Notes: generated from the sequence alone by a model not told the origin. Positions 36,086-45,347 are shown, counted from the first letter of the stretch. The stretch is 64,000 bases of DNA from Streptomyces sp. PTY087I2 (GCF_001687325.1 NZ_LZRD01000019.1:102715-166714), one strand, 5' to 3'. Made by a program: numbers and translations.

Positions 36086-36087
36086 GC

Positions 36088-36600
36088 TCAGCAGCCCATG
36101 GCGGCGAGCCCGGTCGGCAGGTAAGACCGGATGAACCGCTCGATGTCGCGGCTGTGGTCATCCTCGGCGCCTGGCAGCTCCAGGTCGAGGATGTAGCTCC
36201 TCCCGGCCTTCGGGCACGGGGCCATCACCACGGACCGCGTGTGGGAGACCACGGCGTTGTCACTGACGTCCGAGGCCCTGAGCTGGTCGAAGCCCCCGAG
36301 CCTCCCGCTCTTCGCGTACGCCGGCACGTCGAACTCCCGTTGCCCGGAATGCTCGGTGAAGGCGAATTGCATCAGGCCATCGACGTAGATCTGGCAGGAG
36401 AACGACTTGTCGGACACCGAAGGCTTCTCGCGCAGCTCCGCGCCGCTGGGCAAGAGGGCTCCCAGCTCGTCCTTGCTGACGTCCCGGCCGCAGGCCTTGC
36501 TCGGGACGGTGTACTCCTCCGCACCCCCGCAGGCCGAGACGCAGGCGAGGAGGAGGACGGCGAGGGAGAGGCGGGCCGCGATGGGAAGGCGGTTCTGCAT
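36088..36600 (-). CDS. Putative lipoprotein
   Basis: 170 residues from ATG 36600; a TTG at 36612 is an alternative. The N-terminus RLPIAARLSLAVLLLACVSAC has a lipobox (VSAC) and the mature protein starts CGGAEEYTVPSKACG. Four more cysteines suggest disulfides outside the membrane. The beta-rich body (SFSCQIYVDGLMQFAF) resembles other streptomycete lipoproteins of about 170 residues without known role. Confidence 0.7.
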   Translation of the reverse strand: MQNRLPIAARLSLAVLLLACVSACGGAEEYTVPSKACGRDVSKDELGALLPSGAELREKPSVSDKSFSCQIYVDGLMQFAFTEHSGQREFDVPAYAKSGRLGGFDQLRASDVSDNAVVSHTRSVVMAPCPKAGRSYILDLELPGAEDDHSRDIERFIRSYLPTGLAAMGC

Positions 36601-36658
36601 GTGGACGACCAAGTCACCGTAGCCGCCCGCCCCGTGGCCGACGTAACGTCAGGGGGTG

Positions 36659-37351
36659 ATGAACCACACTCCCCTGGATGAGGGTACGGGCGCGCACCTG
36701 GCGGCGATCCGGCAGTCCTACGACACCGTCGCCGCCGACTACGCCCGCTTCGTGAAGGACCCCGGCTCGCTGGACCCGGTGTCGCGCGCCGTCCTGTCGG
36801 CCTTCGCCGAGCTCGTGACGTCGTCCGGTCTCGGCCCGACGGCGGACGTGGGCTGCGGACCGGGCAAGGTGACCGCGTACCTGACCGGACTCGGCGTCTC
36901 CGCCTTCGGGGTCGACCTGTCACCGAAGATGATCGAACTGGCCCATGCAGCCCACCCGGACCTGCGCTTCGACGTCGGTCCGATGTCCGCACTGGCGGCC
37001 GGCGACGGCGAACTCGGCGGCATCCTGGCGTTCTATTCCACCCATCACCTGCCCCCGGCTGAACTGCCGCAGGTGTACGGGGAGTTCTACCGCGCCCTGG
37101 CACCCGGCGGGCACCTGCTCCTCGTCACCCGGGTCGGTGAGGAGGAGCACCAGCGGCGTACGTACGGCTACGGCGACGGCGACCCTGCCCCCTTCGACAG
37201 CTACCGGCTGCCCGCGGACCGGATCGCCGGGCTGCTGGAGCGGGTGGGCTTCGCGATCACGGCGCAGACGCTGCAAGCGCCGGATGTGGGCGAGAAGCGG
37301 CCGGTGGCCGGCTTCCTGGCGAGAAAGCCGGCCACCGCCGAGGCCCCGTAG
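36659..37351 (+). CDS. Class I SAM-dependent methyltransferase
   Basis: 230 residues with the SAM-binding motif I ADVGCGPGKVTAYL, the acidic loop GVDLSPKMIELA and post-I LRFDVGPMSALA. It begins SYDTVAADYARF, common in small-molecule methyltransferases. A GTG three bases upstream could also start it. The acceptor is unknown. It is convergent with the aldo/keto reductase, 21 bases apart. Confidence 0.85.
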   Translation: MNHTPLDEGTGAHLAAIRQSYDTVAADYARFVKDPGSLDPVSRAVLSAFAELVTSSGLGPTADVGCGPGKVTAYLTGLGVSAFGVDLSPKMIELAHAAHPDLRFDVGPMSALAAGDGELGGILAFYSTHHLPPAELPQVYGEFYRALAPGGHLLLVTRVGEEEHQRRTYGYGDGDPAPFDSYRLPADRIAGLLERVGFAITAQTLQAPDVGEKRPVAGFLARKPATAEAP

Positions 37352-37372
37352 ACGTCGTGGTTCCAGCTGGGC

Positions 37373-38422
37373 CTACGCCGCCGCGCGTTCGCCCACCGGC
37401 CGCCTGCGCAGGCCGACATCGGTGAGGGAGGGCGGGGTCCACACCCCGTCCGGCGGGTAGACGTTGGTGCCCGGTGCGACGATCGCGTCGATACGGTCGA
37501 GTGTCTCGTCGTCCAGCGTGAGCGAGGCGCCCTTCAGTAGCCCCTCCAACTGCTCCATCGTGCGCGGGCCGATGATGACCGAGGTGACGGCGGGGTGGGC
37601 GAGCGGGAAGGCGACCGCCAGCTCGGGCAGGGTGGCCCCGATGCTGTCGGCCACGGCGACGAGCTGTTCGACGACGTCCAGCTTGGCGGCGGTCAGCGGG
37701 GCGTCCGGGTCGAACCGTTGCGGGTGCAGAGCCGCCCGTCCGCTGGTCAGGTCGATGGCCCCGCCCTTGCGGTACTTGCCGGTCAGGAAGCCGGAGGCCA
37801 GCGGGGACCAGGTCAGCACGCCCATCCCGTACCGCCGGCAGGTCGGCAGGACGGCCCGCTCGATGCCCCGCGCGAGGATCGAGTACGGCGGCTGCTCGGT
37901 CCGGAACCGCCCGAGGCCGCGCCGCTCGGCGACGACGTGCGACTCCACGATCTCCTCGGCCGGGAACGTAGAACAGCCGAAGGCGCGGATCTTCCCCGCC
38001 CGCACGAGGTCGGTCAGCGCGGAGAGGGTCTCCTCGATGTCCGTGGCGTGGTCGGGGCGGTGGACCTGGTAGAGGTCGATCCAGTCGGTGCCGAGGCGGC
38101 GCAGGCTCTCCTCGACCTCCTTGACGATCCAACGCCGGGAGTTCCCGCCCCGGTTGGGCCCTTCGCCCATCGGGAAGTGGACCTTGGTGGCGAGGACGAC
38201 GTCGTCGCGACGCCCCTTCAGCGCCTTGCCGACGATGGTCTCGGACTCACCGGCGGAGTACATGTCCGCGGTGTCGACGAAGTTGATGCCCGCGTCGAGG
38301 GCGGCGTGGATGACGCGTACGGAGTCGGCGTGATCGGGGTTGCCGACCGAGCCGAACATCATCGTGCCGAGACAGTGCGCGCTGACCTCGATGCCGGTGC
38401 CGCCGAGTGTGCGGTAGAGCAT
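37373..38422 (-). CDS. Aldo/keto reductase (second)
   Basis: 349 residues. Tetrad visible: Asp50, Tyr55 (DTADMYSAGES), Lys80 (VVLATKVHF) and His121 (YQVHRPD). The late SVIIGPRTMEQLE cofactor loop is present. Longer than the reductase at 9342 and of the AKR subfamily that often reduces sugar-derived or ketone substrates. The start has AGGGAG eight bases upstream; other Met codons upstream in frame have no coding support. Confidence 0.9.
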   Translation of the reverse strand: MLYRTLGGTGIEVSAHCLGTMMFGSVGNPDHADSVRVIHAALDAGINFVDTADMYSAGESETIVGKALKGRRDDVVLATKVHFPMGEGPNRGGNSRRWIVKEVEESLRRLGTDWIDLYQVHRPDHATDIEETLSALTDLVRAGKIRAFGCSTFPAEEIVESHVVAERRGLGRFRTEQPPYSILARGIERAVLPTCRRYGMGVLTWSPLASGFLTGKYRKGGAIDLTSGRAALHPQRFDPDAPLTAAKLDVVEQLVAVADSIGATLPELAVAFPLAHPAVTSVIIGPRTMEQLEGLLKGASLTLDDETLDRIDAIVAPGTNVYPPDGVWTPPSLTDVGLRRRPVGERAAA

Positions 38423-38631
38423 GGTCGAGCTCCCTGGTGGGTGCGGGTGGGTGGGACCGGATCCGGATCCGTGCGCGCACTGTAGGACTTCGAGCGCACT
38501 CGATGGCAAGCGTGCCGCCTGCGCCGTTCTGGTGGGGGACGGTCTTCCGTTTCTTTCTGTCATGGCCCGGGCAATTCTTGCGGGAGTCACACCTGTCGTG
38601 ACGTGCTGCCGAGTCAGGAGCGATACAAGTC

Positions 38632-39420
38632 ATGCGAACTCCGCCGATGCCGGATTTCCCCCGCACCGCCACCGTCCTCGCCGCCGCAGGCATCCTCGTG
38701 CTGGGCACCGCATCCGCCGCCCACGCCGACCCGCCGGGCAGTCTCCCCCAGAACGCCGGTGGTTACGAGCAGACCTTCTCGCCCGCCTACGACTACGACG
38801 GTGACGGCTGCTACGCCACCCCCGCCATCGGCCCGGACGGCACCCTCGCTCCGGGGCTCAAGACGACCGGCGCGATCAACGGCAGTTGCCGGGACCAGTG
38901 GGACCTGGACAACTCCCAGACGTACGCCCGCTCGAAGTGCAACAACGGCTGGTGCGGCATCGTGTACGCGAGCTACTTCGAGAAGGACCAGGCCGTCCAC
39001 GGCAGTGGGCTCGGCGGGCACCGGCACGACTTCGAGCACGTCATCTCCTGGGTCAACCAGGCGTCCAACCAAGTGGATTACGTCTCGACCACCCAGCACA
39101 GCACCGTCAAGACCTACCCGCGCTCGCAGGTGCGGTTCGACGGCTCGCACCCCAAGGCCGTCTACCACAAGGACGGTCTGAGCACGCACTTCTTCCGCCT
39201 CGCCAACGGCAACGACGAGCCGCCGGAGAACCACTACGGCAACTGGCGCTACCCGCCGATCGTCGACTGGAACGGCTTCCCGAGCACGGAGTTGCGTGAC
39301 AAGCTCATGAACGCGGACTTCGGGGCCGCGACCATCAAGGTCACCGACAAGGACGACCGGTTCCGCAACCTCCTCAACAACTCCAAGCCCGCCGGGATCC
39401 CCTTCGATCCCTGGGCGTGA
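38632..39420 (+). CDS. Secreted NPP1/NLP family (necrosis- and ethylene-inducing-like) protein
   Basis: 262 residues with a cleavable signal (TVLAAAGILVLGTASAAHA then DPPG). The heptapeptide signature of NEP1-like proteins is present as GHRHDFE (residues 129-135), where the usual sequence is GHRHDWE. The two N-terminal cysteines and the DDRF tail also fit. NLPs in microbes bind plant sphingolipids and lyse membranes of dicots; many bacterial members are non-toxic. The Trp-to-Phe change in the metal-binding motif is conservative. Located next to an aldo/keto reductase, with no secretion genes nearby (Sec route). Confidence 0.85.
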   Translation: MRTPPMPDFPRTATVLAAAGILVLGTASAAHADPPGSLPQNAGGYEQTFSPAYDYDGDGCYATPAIGPDGTLAPGLKTTGAINGSCRDQWDLDNSQTYARSKCNNGWCGIVYASYFEKDQAVHGSGLGGHRHDFEHVISWVNQASNQVDYVSTTQHSTVKTYPRSQVRFDGSHPKAVYHKDGLSTHFFRLANGNDEPPENHYGNWRYPPIVDWNGFPSTELRDKLMNADFGAATIKVTDKDDRFRNLLNNSKPAGIPFDPWA

Positions 39421-39437
39421 AGGTTGCAGAAGGGCCG

Positions 39438-39554
39438 TTACGCGGGTGGGAAAGCGCGTCGGTAGTCGCTCGGCGACACCCCGGCCTGCTTGAGGAGGCG
39501 GTGGCGGAGGTTGTTCGCGGTGCCGAGGCCGCTCAGCCCGCCGATCCTGGCGAC
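39438..39554 (-). pseudogene. C-terminal remnant of an AraC-family regulator
   Basis: The minus strand reads VARIGGLSGLGTANNLRHRL, then LKQAGVSPSDYRRAFPPA and a stop at 39438. This is the second helix-turn-helix of AraC/GlxA-type regulators. No upstream part follows: at about 39555 the sequence becomes the oxidoreductase coding strand in the other direction. AraC genes stand divergent from such oxidoreductases in other streptomycetes, so a deletion probably fused the tail of one to the head of the other. Confidence 0.7.
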
Positions 39555-39557
39555 CTG

Positions 39558-40157
39558 GGGCAGATGGGATCGGCGCTGGCCGCCACCCTGCTGGAGCGGG
39601 GCCACCCGACCACCGTTCGGCCGACAAGGCGCCGCTGGTCAACCGGAGCGCGCGGCAGGCCGCGATACCCGAGGAGGCCGTCGCGGCCTGCCCCCCCGAT
39701 CATCGTGTGCGTACTGGACCACGACGCCCTGCACGCCACCCTCGACGCCGTCGCGGACTCCCTCGCGGGCAAGTCCCTGGTGAACCTCACCTCCGGCTCC
39801 CCCGGGCATGCCCAGGAAGCCGCCGCGTGGGCCCGTTCGCACTCCGTCGACTACCTCGACGGCGCGATCATGACCACTCCGCCGGGCGTCGGCAGCCCCG
39901 AGATGATGTTCCTCTACAGCGGCTCGCGGACCGTCCTCTACGCCCACCGCCCGGCCCTGGAGGCCTTGGGAGGCCCCCTGCACCTGGGCACCGAGCCCGG
40001 CCTGGCCTCCCTCTACGACGCCGCGCTGCTCGGCCTCGACAACGCCCTGCCCGAACTCCTCAAGGCCACCATGGAACGCACCCGGGACGCGGGCCACGGA
40101 TCCAGCAGCTACGCGAGCGTCATCGAGGTCCTGAGGAAGGGGGTGGGCGGCGCGTGA
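39558..40157 (+). pseudogene. Degraded 6PGDH-like NAD(P)-dependent oxidoreductase
   Basis: Starts inside the nucleotide-binding motif (LGQMGSALAATLLERGH) without the preceding strand, so the first ~10 residues are lost. From about 39617 to 39697 the frame is wrong (reads RPTRRRWSTGARG). The other frame gives ADKAPLVNRSARQAAIPEEAVAAC, as expected of the family; an extra C in the seven-C run at 39691-39697 restores the frame, after which PIIVCVLDHDALHATL continues normally to the C-terminus. Imine-reductase/6PGDH-related enzyme, inactive as it stands. Confidence 0.75.
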
Positions 40158-40602
40158 CCGTGGTGGGGTCCTCGCGCTGCTGCGGGAAGTACTCCTCCAT
40201 CAGGTAGTCCAGGTGCTCGACGTCCGCCGGGCGTATGGACTCGCGCGGCAGGCGGCGCAGGGCGGCAATGTCCTCGGCGTCGAAGAGACCCGTTGCCGAG
40301 AGCTCGCCCAGGGCGTTCAGCTCGCTCTCCAGGCAGTCCGCGTCTTGCTCCAGGGCGGCGGCCGAGGCGAGGAGCGAGGCCAGGGTCCGGGCCTCCCGGC
40401 GGTCGAAGGACCGCACCCAGTCGCAGATCGTCTCGCACGCCCGCTCCCGGTCCTTCGCCGATTCCGACGTGAGGTTCCGGGTGAGGGCGAGCAGGTGCTC
40501 GTCGCCGATGGATCGGGAGGCGGCTGCGGCGGCGGTCGCCCCCGTATGCCGGAACGGACGGCCAGTCACCGCCGGCCGCCCGTTCCCTCCGGTGCTGTTC
40601 AC
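40120..40602 (-). CDS. Hypothetical helical protein
   Basis: 160 residues from a GTG at 40602; the frame is open upstream into the neighbouring gene, so the start is uncertain. Strongly helical, acidic body (DEHLLALTRNLTSESAKDRE, DWVRSFDRREARTLASLLAS) with no motif. The C-terminus overlaps the 3' end of the degraded oxidoreductase by 38 bases. Regularly spaced Leu/Ala and the ERACETICDWVRSF segment suggest a HEAT-like or immunity-protein-like fold, which is only an impression. Confidence 0.5.
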   Translation of the reverse strand: MNSTGGNGRPAVTGRPFRHTGATAAAAASRSIGDEHLLALTRNLTSESAKDRERACETICDWVRSFDRREARTLASLLASAAALEQDADCLESELNALGELSATGLFDAEDIAALRRLPRESIRPADVEHLDYLMEEYFPQQREDPTTVTRRPPPSSGPR

Positions 40603-40699
40603 CGGGGCAGCGTACGCGGGAAGGCACGCCCTCCGCCGCCGTCCGCGCATCCGGACCCTCAAGTGCCTGGGGCGAGACGCGAAATCAGGGCCTGAGGGC

Positions 40700-41293
40700 T
40701 CAGCCCAGAGTGAGCTGGAAGTAGGCCGTCTCGCGGTAGCCGGGGTGCGGAGGGGTGACCTCCAGCGTGACCGGGGCACCCTTCCGCTCCGGCTTCAGGC
40801 GGACCGGGACGGTGCGCTCCTCGCCCTCGGGGATCGGCGGCGCGAGGGCGGAGGCGACCTCTTTCCAGTTCAGCCAGCGCACGTGGTCGCCGGGGGCGTA
40901 GTCCTGGCCGGACTCGCCGGGCCGGACGTCGAGCGCGCCGGAGAACGCCTCATCGTCGAGGCGCAGTTGGTCGCCGGTGCCGTTCTTGAAGGTCACGGTG
41001 GTGCCGTAGGTGCCGTCGTCGTGTCGCTCGGGGCGGCTGACCGTGACCCGCAGCCCGTCCTCGTACCGGGCCGTCGTACCGGGACCGAGCGGCTGGGACA
41101 CGCTGCCCGAAAGGCCGGGCTGCTCCAACTGCCCGTCGCCGTCGAGGCCCTTCTCGAACTCGGCCAACGCATGAGCTCCCAGCGCGATCAGCGTGAAGAA
41201 GGCGATCAGGGCGATCGTGCAGCCGTAGAACCCCCGCGCGCTCGCGACGGGCGAGGCGTCTGTTGCGGTGGCGGCTGCTTCTTCCGTGTCCAT
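40700..41293 (-). CDS. Membrane-anchored extracellular protein
   Basis: 197 residues. A short acidic cytosolic start, one membrane helix (GCTIALIAFFTLIALGAHAL) and an extracellular beta-sandwich-like domain (LRVTVSRPERHDDGTYGTTVTFKNGTGD), resembling DUF4352-type immunoglobulin-like domains. No cysteines and no catalytic motif. Unknown function. Confidence 0.6.
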   Translation of the reverse strand: MDTEEAAATATDASPVASARGFYGCTIALIAFFTLIALGAHALAEFEKGLDGDGQLEQPGLSGSVSQPLGPGTTARYEDGLRVTVSRPERHDDGTYGTTVTFKNGTGDQLRLDDEAFSGALDVRPGESGQDYAPGDHVRWLNWKEVASALAPPIPEGEERTVPVRLKPERKGAPVTLEVTPPHPGYRETAYFQLTLG

Positions 41294-41364
41294 GCCGGCC
41301 ACGCTAGGGAGCGGTCGGCGCGTGATCATGAGCGCCGGTACTCAGGGGCGGTTGAGTAGGCACG

Positions 41365-41407
41365 AGGGCCCGCGCCCCTGTCCGGTGAGGACGTGGGCGC
41401 GGGCCCT
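41365..41407 (-). terminator. Terminator of the XRE/DUF397 pair at 41.4-42.5 kb
   Basis: Perfect 13-bp stem AGGGCCCGCGCCC / GGGCGCGGGCCCT with a 17-nt loop, 20 bases after the DUF397 stop on the minus strand. Confidence 0.65.
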
Positions 41408-41426
41408 GTGGTGTACGGGGGTGAGG

Positions 41427-41627
41427 TCAGCGCTCCGCCGCGAACTCCACGAAGGCCGTCCAGGCGGGGGCGGTGATGAGGAGTGCGGGGCCTGCGGGGG
41501 TCTTGCTGTCGCGTACGGGAACGACGCCGGGGTAGCCGTCGGCGACCTCGATGCAGTTGTTGTCGCCGCCGTCGCTGAAGCTGGACTTGCGCCAAGTCGC
41601 GGTGGAGAGGTCGGGCGTACGCTTCAT
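41427..41627 (-). CDS. DUF397 protein
   Basis: 66 residues: TWRKSSFSDGGDNNCIEVAD, PVRDSK and the terminal WTAFVEFAAE helix. ATGA overlap with the XRE gene upstream. Second DUF397 of the window. Confidence 0.85.
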   Translation of the reverse strand: MKRTPDLSTATWRKSSFSDGGDNNCIEVADGYPGVVPVRDSKTPAGPALLITAPAWTAFVEFAAER

Positions 41628-42457
41628 GATCCTCTGAACTCCTTCAGGACGCCCCTGATGAACGCGATGGAGTCGGGCGGGGGCAGCGACCGATCCCGTG
41701 CCCGATCGTAGGACAGCCGGGCGCGCGTGACGTCGGCCGGATCTTCCAGCAACTCGGAGCACTGGTTGCCTTCCACGTAGGCAACGGCACTCCCGTCCTC
41801 CTGCCACAGGAGCGTAAGGGAGCCATTCATCAGGTGATGGGCCCCGGACGAGAATGGCAGCACCTGAAGTGTGACCATCGGCAGTTCTGCGATCTTGATC
41901 AGATGCTCCAACTGGGCTTCCCACACCTTCGCGTCGCCCACCTGACGGCGCAACCCGTACTCGTCCATGATGATGCGGACGGTCGGAGCCGGATTACGGA
42001 AGAGTAGTTGCTGACGGCCCAGGCGCGCTATCACCTGCTCCTCGACCGACTCTGCCTCGCTCTCCGTTTCCTGGTCGCCGGACAACAGCGCCCTCGCCAC
42101 GTCCTCGGTCTGCAAAAGACCAGGAATGCCGAGGGCGTACTTGTGCATGATGCGGGCCGTGAACTCCAGCCGCATGAACTCCTTGTACTTGTCCTTGAAG
42201 ACCTCCCGCCGCGCCACCTTCCACAGCTCGACCAGCAGCCCGCCCGTCTCGTAGAACCGGTCCAGGTCCTCCATCACCGCCAGCTTGGACAGCCGTTTCC
42301 CCGACTCCAGGCGTGACAGGTAGCTCTTGTCGTAGCGGGTCTTCTCCGCGAGCTGGCCGAGCGACAGCCCCGCCTTCTCCCGTAAGTACTTCAGAGCGCG
42401 CCCCAGCGCCGCGCGCCCCGACTCCGCTTCCACTTCCACTTCCGCGACTTCGGTCAT
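41624..42457 (-). CDS. XRE-family regulator with DUF5753
   Basis: 277 residues. A helix-turn-helix (LGRALKYLREKAGLSLGQLA, then DKSYLSRLESGKRL) is followed by DUF5753 with the ALGIPGLLQTEDVARAL and VTLQVLPFSSGAHH signatures. The Met at 42457 opens an acidic lead (TEVAEVEVEAE); the frame runs further up without coding character. Its stop overlaps the DUF397 start. It is divergent from a 98-residue protein whose start is 144 bases away, giving the same two-sided layout as the first locus. Confidence 0.85.
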   Translation of the reverse strand: MTEVAEVEVEAESGRAALGRALKYLREKAGLSLGQLAEKTRYDKSYLSRLESGKRLSKLAVMEDLDRFYETGGLLVELWKVARREVFKDKYKEFMRLEFTARIMHKYALGIPGLLQTEDVARALLSGDQETESEAESVEEQVIARLGRQQLLFRNPAPTVRIIMDEYGLRRQVGDAKVWEAQLEHLIKIAELPMVTLQVLPFSSGAHHLMNGSLTLLWQEDGSAVAYVEGNQCSELLEDPADVTRARLSYDRARDRSLPPPDSIAFIRGVLKEFRGS

Positions 42458-42601
42458 CCCCGACCCCTCGCCGTTGTCCTGTGCACAGGCAATCGCGTGC
42501 CTCTGTCGAGCGTAGGGCGGCGGCCGTGACGATGGAGGCACGAACGGTAACTGCCACCCGTCAGGGTCACGCACCCCCCCTCACGCTCAAAGGACGCCGA
42601 C

Positions 42602-42898
42602 ATGACCGACCCCACGCAACTCTGCCTCCTCCCCTGGAGGTCCGTCGAAGGCAAGCCCTGCTACCTCAGCACCGGCGACCCGAACAGCAGGCTCTCCCGG
42701 CTCGCCGACGACATGGAGGAGGAGCAGATCGAGTGCGGCAACGTCGTGCTGGAAGGCGCGCAGGAAGTGCTGGCGGACCAGGCGGCCGGTGAGGTCGCCG
42801 TACGGTTCGCGCTGACGCAGGCCGTCCTGTCCCTGCGGGACGTGCTGCTCGTCGCGCACAGCCGGGGGCTGCGGCTGCCGGACGCCGACGGCCGATGA
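42602..42898 (+). CDS. Hypothetical small protein divergent from XRE gene
   Basis: 98 residues, start preceded by AAAGGACG. The fold begins CLLPWRSVEGKPCYLSTGDP, then helical acidic segments. It resembles streptomycete small proteins encoded divergently from XRE-DUF397 pairs. No function known. Confidence 0.65.
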   Translation: MTDPTQLCLLPWRSVEGKPCYLSTGDPNSRLSRLADDMEEEQIECGNVVLEGAQEVLADQAAGEVAVRFALTQAVLSLRDVLLVAHSRGLRLPDADGR

Positions 42899-42947
42899 CG
42901 GACGGCGGTGGCTCCCGTAGGGCGACGGCCGCTGACAGACTGGCCCC

Positions 42948-45347
42948 ATGCCTCCGTCCAGCCCCCGCCGCCTCTCCCTCCAGCAGATCGTCGAAAGCCG
43001 GCGTCGTGCCGCCTTCGTCGGACGGGAGGCCGAACTCGGGCTGTTCCGCGCCAACTTCACGCTGCCGCCCGAAGATCCCCGGCACCGGTTCGTCTTTCAT
43101 GTGCGGGGCAACGCCGGGGTCGGCAAGACCTCGCTCGTACGGGAATGGCGCCAGGCCGCAGGGGAGTTCGGGGCGCTGACCGCGTCGGCCGACGAGAGTG
43201 CCGACTCCGTACCGGACGTACTCGCCGCGTTCGCCGCGCAGTTCGCCGAGCAGGGGCATCCGCTCAAGGCGCTGGACCGGCTGCTCGGCACGTACCGGCG
43301 GGCACTCCACGACATGGCCGGCCGGCTTGCGGCGGACAACGAGGGTGCGGGGCCTTCGCCCGGGGCGCTCGCCGCCGCGCAGGCCGGGCTGCTCGCGGCC
43401 GGGGCGATACCGGTCGTCGGGGCGCTGGCCGGGGGCATCGACCCGGCGGTCGTGGCGCGGGGCGCGGGCGGGCTGCGGGCGGTGTTCGGCGGGCGGGCCC
43501 GGCAGTTGGAGGAGGCCCGGCTGCTGGCGGAACCGGTCCAGGTGCTCACCCCGGTGTTCGTCGCCGAGCTTGACCGGGTCGCGGACGCCGTGCCCTGGAT
43601 CGCCCTGTTCCTGGACACCTACGAGCGCACCGCACCCCAGCTGGACCGGTGGCTGGCCGACCTGTTCACCCCCGGGCGGTACGGCGAACTGCCCGCCAAC
43701 CTCGTCCTCACCCTGGCCGGCCAGCGCCGCCTCGACCCCGCGCACTGGGGCGACCGGGGCCGGCTCGTCGCCGACGTGCCGCTGGGGCCGTTCACGGAGG
43801 AGGAGGCGCGTCAACTCCTGCATGAACGCGGCGTGGTGGCGGAGCCCGTCGTACGGGAAGTGCTCCGGCTCTCCGGCGGGCTGCCGGTCCTGGTGTCGAC
43901 GCTCGCCGCCAACCCCGGCGCGGCCGGTGAGGCCAACGCGACCGCCGTCGAACGCTTCCTGGCCGGGGAGAGCGACCCGGCCCGCCGGGCGGCGGCGCTC
44001 GCCTGCGCGCTGCCCCGCCGGTTCGACGAGGACCTGGTCGCCGTCGCCGTACCGCAGGACGGGCCGCACACCGTGCCCGGGCTCTACGACTGGCTGCTCG
44101 AACTGCCCTTCGTCGCCGAGCCGTACAGCGGGCGCTCCCGCTATCACGCCGTCGTCCGGGCCCCCATGCTCCGCCTCCAGCGCACCGGGTCCCCGCGGCG
44201 GTGGAAGGCGGCGCACGACCGGCTGGCCGAGGCCTTCGCCGCCCGCCGGGACGCGGCGGCCGAGGGCATCGACCCGGAACGCCTCTGGGCCTCGCAGCCC
44301 TGGCGCCGGGCGGCCCTGGACGTGCTGTACCACCGGCTGTGCGCCCGACCCCGCACCGCGCTGCCCGAGGCCCTGCGCGCCGGGATCGAACTCTTCGCCC
44401 AACGGCCGTCCCGCGCCCGGCACTGGGCCCGGACCTTGGTGGACGCGGGCGAGGATGCCGACAACGCCGTACTGCGGGAGTGGGGCCGGGACCTGCTCGC
44501 CGCCATAACCGACCACGGCCCCCGACCGACCGCAGCCCTCGGGCTCCTGCTGACCCGGGCCGAGCTGACCGACCGGGACCGGGCGGCCGCCCTCGTGGCG
44601 CGGGCCTGGGACCGGTTCCGGGCCGGGGAGCTGGACGCCGCGCTCTCCGACCACGGGCGGGCCATCGCCGTGGACCCGCGCAGCGAACGCGCCCACCAGG
44701 GCCGGGCGGTGATCCTGCGCTCCCTCGGCCGCCACGAGGAAGCCCTCGCCGACCTGGACCGGGCCGAGGAGATCGCCCCCGCCTGGGCCTGGGCGGTGCG
44801 GGAGCGGGGCGAGACGTACCGGCAGATGGGCCGCCTGGAGGAGGCCCTGACCGTCCTGGACCGGGCGCACGCCCTGGACCCGTCCGACGCCGTGCCGCTG
44901 GGCAGCCGGGGCCTGGTCCGCCACGCCCTGGGCCGGCACGAGCAGGCGCTCGACGACTTCGACCGGGCGATCGCCCTGTGGCCGGAGTACGCCTGGGCGC
45001 TGGTGCGGCGGTCCCGGGTCCGCACGGTCCTGGGCGACCCGGTGGGCGCCCTCGCCGACCTGGACCGGGCCGAGGAGCTGAACCCCGGGCGGGCCGGGAC
45101 GGAGGGGGAGCGGGGCGAGGTGTACCGGGCGACGGGCCGGTACGAGGAGGCCGTGGCCTGCTACGACCGGGCGATCGCCCTGGACCCCGACTACGCCTGG
45201 GCCCACGGCAGCAGGGCCCTCGCCCTGGAGGCCCTGGGCCGGTTGCCGGAGGCCCGGGCGGACCTGGACCGGGCGCTGGAGCTGGACCCGGGGTACGCGT
45301 GGGCCCGGGCGCAGCGGGAGCGGCTGGAGGCCCGCACGGGGCAGTAG
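42948..45347 (+). CDS. STAND-like ATPase with C-terminal TPR repeats
   Basis: 799 residues. The N-terminal P-loop is GNAGVGKTSLVREW (Lys60), then a Walker B-like ALFLDTYERT and a winged-helix-like region, together typical of STAND/AP-ATPase signalling proteins. From about residue 545 the chain is a run of tetratricopeptide repeats of 34 residues with the GRHEEALADLDRA / EIAPAWAWA pattern. STAND ATPases sense a ligand with the repeats and oligomerise; an effector domain is not evident here. In bacteria such proteins act in regulation or defence. No effector is fused, so the role is open. The next gene starts 10 bases downstream. Confidence 0.75.
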   Translation: MPPSSPRRLSLQQIVESRRRAAFVGREAELGLFRANFTLPPEDPRHRFVFHVRGNAGVGKTSLVREWRQAAGEFGALTASADESADSVPDVLAAFAAQFAEQGHPLKALDRLLGTYRRALHDMAGRLAADNEGAGPSPGALAAAQAGLLAAGAIPVVGALAGGIDPAVVARGAGGLRAVFGGRARQLEEARLLAEPVQVLTPVFVAELDRVADAVPWIALFLDTYERTAPQLDRWLADLFTPGRYGELPANLVLTLAGQRRLDPAHWGDRGRLVADVPLGPFTEEEARQLLHERGVVAEPVVREVLRLSGGLPVLVSTLAANPGAAGEANATAVERFLAGESDPARRAAALACALPRRFDEDLVAVAVPQDGPHTVPGLYDWLLELPFVAEPYSGRSRYHAVVRAPMLRLQRTGSPRRWKAAHDRLAEAFAARRDAAAEGIDPERLWASQPWRRAALDVLYHRLCARPRTALPEALRAGIELFAQRPSRARHWARTLVDAGEDADNAVLREWGRDLLAAITDHGPRPTAALGLLLTRAELTDRDRAAALVARAWDRFRAGELDAALSDHGRAIAVDPRSERAHQGRAVILRSLGRHEEALADLDRAEEIAPAWAWAVRERGETYRQMGRLEEALTVLDRAHALDPSDAVPLGSRGLVRHALGRHEQALDDFDRAIALWPEYAWALVRRSRVRTVLGDPVGALADLDRAEELNPGRAGTEGERGEVYRATGRYEEAVACYDRAIALDPDYAWAHGSRALALEALGRLPEARADLDRALELDPGYAWARAQRERLEARTGQ

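Noticed and set aside
36656..36658. GTG as start of the methyltransferase
   Set aside because: It is directly followed by ATG at 36659; both are possible. I kept the ATG since the purine-rich stretch lies closer to a normal distance from it.
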